DNA from: Flavobacteriaceae bacterium
GTDB lineage: Bacteria; Bacteroidota; Bacteroidia; Flavobacteriales; Flavobacteriaceae
Reading direction: 5' to 3'
Length of the DNA: 64,000 nt
Assembly (NCBI GenBank): GCA_013214065.1
Contig: JABSPK010000008.1
Span: forward strand, 1-64,000
Shown: piece by piece, positions 60,912 through 64,000 of the stretch
Numbering within the stretch: the first letter of the stretch is position 1
Layout: each line of letters opens with the position of its first letter
Notes under the pieces: generated by a model
Seen by the model: the letters and a program-made list of their open reading frames with translations, nothing else
The model's database searches: none
Told to the model about the DNA's origin: nothing
Translations under genes and position numbers: made by a program

Positions 60912-61595
60912 ATGGCACCCGATTTTCGTAAAGAACACGCCTTTTTGCAGCAACTAGACACTAAGGACCTCTTTGGAGATGCCTTCACCAATGACGAATA
61001 TTGTTCGCTGGATCTTTCCATTAACAACAGGGCCCTTGGGGCTTTCGACCTCTCGGATCCCGAAGACTGTCAACGGTACATTGATTCGGAGTTACAAGCC
61101 AAAGGCGCCCGTATCGCTTTTGGGGGTTACCTCGAACGTCGTAACCTTTACAAGCACTCCGATCAATTTCAAACAGGAAAGGAACGCAACATCCACCTGG
61201 GGGTCGATTTTTGGACGAATGCGGGAACCGAAGTATTCGTTCCCTATGCCGGTAAAGTGCATAGCTTTAAGAACAACGCCCAAACCGGGGACTACGGACC
61301 GACCATCATCTTAATTCACGAGTTTCAAGGGAAATCGTTCCATACCCTATACGGACATCTGTCGGAAGCGTCGCTCGAATCACTGACCATCGGACGGCAT
61401 TTCGAAGCAGGAACCCTTTTGGCCACCCTGGGTACCCCTGACATCAATGTGAATTATGCCCCCCACCTTCATTTTCAGTTGATCCTCGATATGGGGCAAT
61501 ACCATGGGGATTACCCCGGGGTAAGTGCTTCGGAAACCCTTGATTTCTATCGAAAAAACTGCCCAAATCCCGATTTATTCCTCAGGCGGCTTTAG
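60912..61595 (+). CDS. M23-family metallopeptidase without signal peptide
   Basis: The 227 residues have an N-terminal extension of about 90 and a peptidase M23 domain with HLGVDFW (H95, D99), the TLYGHLSE strand and the final APHLHFQL motif. These supply the zinc ligands and catalytic His of lysostaphin-type endopeptidases. M23 enzymes cut peptidoglycan cross-bridges, but no signal peptide or membrane anchor is visible, so the location is unclear. Start at 60912 has no nearer alternative. Confidence 0.8.
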   Translation: MAPDFRKEHAFLQQLDTKDLFGDAFTNDEYCSLDLSINNRALGAFDLSDPEDCQRYIDSELQAKGARIAFGGYLERRNLYKHSDQFQTGKERNIHLGVDFWTNAGTEVFVPYAGKVHSFKNNAQTGDYGPTIILIHEFQGKSFHTLYGHLSEASLESLTIGRHFEAGTLLATLGTPDINVNYAPHLHFQLILDMGQYHGDYPGVSASETLDFYRKNCPNPDLFLRRL

Positions 61596-61780
61596 CGGAT
61601 GATCGATGAAATGCACCTGGTATCGGTGTGTTGTTCATCGGATCAGAAACCGTTATCGATGCTTTTTTACACTTTATCCGAAATTGGGTTTTTTACCGAA
61701 AAATTATTGTCGCACAGCGAGTTATATGGGCGCTAGCATGGGTCTGGAGATACCTTTACAATGTAAAAAGAACCCAAGCC

Positions 61781-62014
61781 ATGAAAGCAGTTTTGACCCT
61801 TATCGCCCTAGTCTTCTTCGCAACTACAGCTGTTGCACAAGACGCTTCCAAAGAAGTTAAAGTGGAGGTAACCGTTCAACCGATCGAAATGCAGGTTGAA
61901 ATCGCAACCCAAAACGAATCGAACGAAGTCGCTCGACTTTATATGTTCAAAAACTCAAGGGTTAAAAAAGCATTGGCGTTCAAAACCAAAAGAAACAAAT
62001 CAAAACTAGCCTAA
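61781..62014 (+). CDS. Small secreted protein, unknown
   Basis: The start at 61781 gives a clean signal peptide (MKAVLTLIALVFFATTAVAQ) on a 77-residue product; the longer frame upstream is not needed. The mature part is about 57 residues, first acidic then strongly basic (KNSRVKKALAFKTKRNKSK). No family recognised. A 36-codon membrane peptide starts 4 bp after its stop. Confidence 0.6.
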   Translation: MKAVLTLIALVFFATTAVAQDASKEVKVEVTVQPIEMQVEIATQNESNEVARLYMFKNSRVKKALAFKTKRNKSKLA

Positions 62015-62018
62015 TCCC

Positions 62019-62129
62019 ATGATCGAATCTATCTTAGTCCCGGTTGCTTTAATCGGTAGTTCTGTTTTTCTTTTTGCATCGCTACTCGTTTTTTTACGTC
62101 CCGTAGCAATCGTTTCGCGCCGTAAGTAA
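62019..62129 (+). CDS. 36-residue single-pass membrane peptide candidate
   Basis: ATG at 62019 opens 36 codons ending in TAA at 62127-62129. The peptide MIESILVPVALIGSSVFLFA continues with SLLVFLRPVAIVSRRK: one hydrophobic helix (about 5-27) then a basic tail, the pattern of a small inner-membrane protein. The start is 4 bp after the stop of the 77-residue secreted gene, consistent with one transcript. A minus-strand frame at 62006-62221 covers the same DNA but looks random. No homolog known to me. Confidence 0.45.
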   Translation: MIESILVPVALIGSSVFLFASLLVFLRPVAIVSRRK

Positions 62130-62276
62130 TACCGTCTTTGATGGTTGCTTACACTACCAATACGTACCACCTCGTTATCCTCCGTTAATTTTGTGCCCCC
62201 CGGGCCATAAAGTACTTTCAAGTTTTTCTACGAATCCTCTGATACGGTTATAAAATCAGACGATTTCCTTCTTGTA

Positions 62277-64000
62277 TTACTTTGGTACCCTGATCTTATC
62301 CCCGAGAAAAATCGCATTCAAGAAAAGTCGGTTCGTGCCGTACCATGATCCCCTGAAATTGGGGTTGTCGGCGAACATAACGACCGTTGCTCCACCGGAT
62401 TTGGAAACGATCAACGAAGCTGATGGCTTCGCAAAACGCTCCATGTTGTTCTTGGTGATAAAGCCGTCGATATGTGGGCTGTTCGAATACTTGGCAACGG
62501 TTGCATAAGGATTTTCACTTGGGGCCAGCCACACACTGTTGTTTTTATAGACCGGAATTTGGCGATCTTGGTATCCAAAGGCCAAGGGATGGGTACGATC
62601 CAAGTCGACTTTTAAAATGATACCACCCACTTCTTCCCGTCCGATGGTCTCTGGGGCATCGACATAAGGGAGGCGCTTGCCTGCTTGTAGCGAATCGGAT
62701 GCGCCTTCGGTTAGTTTTTCCTTGACCAATTCTTTTTCTATGGCCCATTTCGAGGCAGATCCAATGGTAATCAAGGTTTTGCCGGAACCCAGCCAATCTT
62801 TTATTTTTTCGACAAGTTTCGGTTGCCCGTTGTAATTGCCCGAAACCATCACCAAGGTATTGTATTTTCCTAGGTCGATTCGATTCAGGTTCCGCATAGG
62901 CAGTTTGCTGATCGGCATGTGCACCCTGGTATCCAACAAATGCCAAACTTCACCCGCTTCGTACGAGCGTACCCCGTCGCCGATCAATAGGGCGGCTTTC
63001 GGAGTTCTATTCGGGCTGACAAACCGACTCCCCAAATCGATTCCCTCACTATTATAGCCCGTTGCAGAAGCAAAAACGGGAACTTGGTATTTATGCTGTA
63101 CTTTTTTAATCAATTCATAAACCGCATCGGCGGCTTTCTTTTGCAAGGACACAGGTACCACCAATGCCCCATAGTTGAATTGCCGTTTCCCTTGATCGGT
63201 ATTGGCGGTAAAGGGCTTGAACGCTGAAGAAACCACTAATCCGTTTTGTTGTAGGTAATTCAAGGCCGCGACCGCATTATAATCGTCATAGTCGATGATA
63301 TAAGCATATTCAGACCGTATTACAGGGGTGAACGGGAACAGGCCTTCCAAAGTGGTGATTTCTTCTCCTGGTGTCCATTTGGCCAAAGGGCGGTATTTCA
63401 TATTGTAGAAATTCGCCACCGACCATGCCGAGGCATCGTAATACACACTGTCTCGGTACTCGGAATAGGTTTCGAACATCGTTTGTACCATACGGTACTG
63501 CGGTTGCCGTGTGGGAACGGTGAATTCGTCGCCCGATCGGTACACTTTGATTTTATGGAGCAATAATTTATCGATAAAGGCCTTGACCCGGTTCGGGTCG
63601 TTGCCGTCATTGAAGGCATATCCTTTGATTTTGCTCCTGCTGGCATTGCTCAGAGCACTTTTGAAAAAATCCTGCTGGTATTTGCGTAGGTAGGCCTCGT
63701 TTTCAACTGCTGCTTTGACCGTTGCCATGGTCGAGACAAATTGGTTCCGTATCGTAAAGGGGAAGGTGATTTCCCCGAAGGCTGTCGTTTGTTTGTGTCC
63801 TCGCGAACTGGCCTGCTCGAACAATAGGCCTAACCCGCCCTGTAAATCAGGATAAGAGGACCCATAACCGGGGTAGGTGCCATCGAAGATTTCTTTGCTG
63901 AAGTAAAACGAACCGATACTGTCCAAGGCTTCGGCAAAATAGTCGCCGAACAAGTTGTTCAAATCCACATAATTCTCCTTGGGCATGATAGGATTTAAAG
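62277..64000 (-). CDS. M14-family zinc carboxypeptidase, C-terminal part (cut by window end)
   Basis: The frame is open to the end of the window and has no start in the typical position; the upstream residues LNPI continue the protein. What is visible (about 573 residues) is the C-terminal part of a large M14 metallocarboxypeptidase: GTYPGYGSSYPDLQGGLGLLFEQASSRG, later a long domain ending in MFADNPNFRGSWYGTNRLFLNAIFLGDKI, characteristic of the about 800-residue Bacteroidota M14 proteins. The catalytic zinc motif (HxxE) should lie beyond the edge. Expected to be secreted or periplasmic. Confidence 0.8.
   Translation of the reverse strand, partial: LNPIMPKENYVDLNNLFGDYFAEALDSIGSFYFSKEIFDGTYPGYGSSYPDLQGGLGLLFEQASSRGHKQTTAFGEITFPFTIRNQFVSTMATVKAAVENEAYLRKYQQDFFKSALSNASRSKIKGYAFNDGNDPNRVKAFIDKLLLHKIKVYRSGDEFTVPTRQPQYRMVQTMFETYSEYRDSVYYDASAWSVANFYNMKYRPLAKWTPGEEITTLEGLFPFTPVIRSEYAYIIDYDDYNAVAALNYLQQNGLVVSSAFKPFTANTDQGKRQFNYGALVVPVSLQKKAADAVYELIKKVQHKYQVPVFASATGYNSEGIDLGSRFVSPNRTPKAALLIGDGVRSYEAGEVWHLLDTRVHMPISKLPMRNLNRIDLGKYNTLVMVSGNYNGQPKLVEKIKDWLGSGKTLITIGSASKWAIEKELVKEKLTEGASDSLQAGKRLPYVDAPETIGREEVGGIILKVDLDRTHPLAFGYQDRQIPVYKNNSVWLAPSENPYATVAKYSNSPHIDGFITKNNMERFAKPSASLIVSKSGGATVVMFADNPNFRGSWYGTNRLFLNAIFLGDKIRVPK

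Noticed and set aside
62006-62221. Minus-strand frame of 71 codons near the small peptide gene
   Set aside because: Rich in charged and rare combinations, no homology visible, and overlaps the better plus-strand peptide.
1-64000. CRISPR arrays, tRNA and rRNA genes
   Set aside because: No regularly spaced repeats, cloverleaf-like sequence or conserved rRNA segments were seen on either strand; this was by eye, so a short tRNA could be missed.

Overview
The window looks like a chromosomal segment of a marine-type Bacteroidota, most likely Flavobacteriaceae. The evidence is a type IX secretion C-terminal sorting domain (31363-33099), HmuY/TonB-receptor pairs, Bacteroidota-restricted families (DUF5606, DUF6607, DUF4856), a Bacteroidota-like heme A synthase, weak Shine-Dalgarno use, and repeated TAnnTTTG -7 promoter boxes with TTTG about 19-21 bases upstream. 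No rRNA, tRNA, insertion sequence or CRISPR array was seen.

Layout. 1-3.7 kb: an accessory-looking edge with a truncated 41-codon ORF, a 63-bp attC-like repeat and a RecB-like nuclease/helicase. 4.0-20.3 kb: an iron/heme acquisition region. It has a HmuY lipoprotein plus TonB receptor on the minus strand, then DUF6607, ankyrin, DUF2271 and PepSY-flavoreductase on the plus strand. A second operon follows (DUF4856 lipoprotein, imelysin, HTTM membrane protein, second TonB receptor), then two small minus-strand genes: an eight-cysteine protein and DUF6686. Five copies of one 23-bp dyad (TTATTTA-n9-TAAATAA type) sit at the promoters of these units, so they are probably one metal- or heme-responsive regulon. 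20.3-27.4 kb: housekeeping genes guaB, a DUF819 permease, a thioredoxin, lysA, a LON-domain protein and sucC. 27.5-29.3 kb: two paralogous small secreted proteins with ECF-like promoters, and hsp20 with two identical-type dyads and a sigma54-like promoter. 29.3-45.8 kb: uvrB, a T9SS cargo protein, an ABC exporter, an uncharacterised kinase-like protein, ndpA, ctaA, cca, tsaC, three glycosyltransferases, dapD, ruvX and def. 45.8-49.6 kb: a minus-strand GH20/SGNH/DUF1643/esterase group. 49.8-57.3 kb: mazG, a MATE pump, PAP2, GT39, a flippase-like protein, a polyprenyl-type GT2 and meaB. 57.5-60.1 kb: an ECF sigma/anti-sigma/DUF4097-like operon with a long ER/K helix. 60.1-64 kb: msrA, an M23 peptidase, a small secreted protein, an unlisted 36-residue membrane peptide and an M14 peptidase cut by the window end.

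How the genes fit together. The two TonB receptors and surface lipoproteins would capture heme or iron. The PepSY flavoprotein could supply electrons for reduction. The imelysin/DUF4856/HTTM group is a recurring iron-linked set of unknown chemistry. Several apparent long N-termini are excluded because the promoter -7 box or a terminator lies inside them (guaB, lysA, dapD, the 4271-4465 gene). No part of the annotation was checked by database search; family names come from recognising motifs in the translations.
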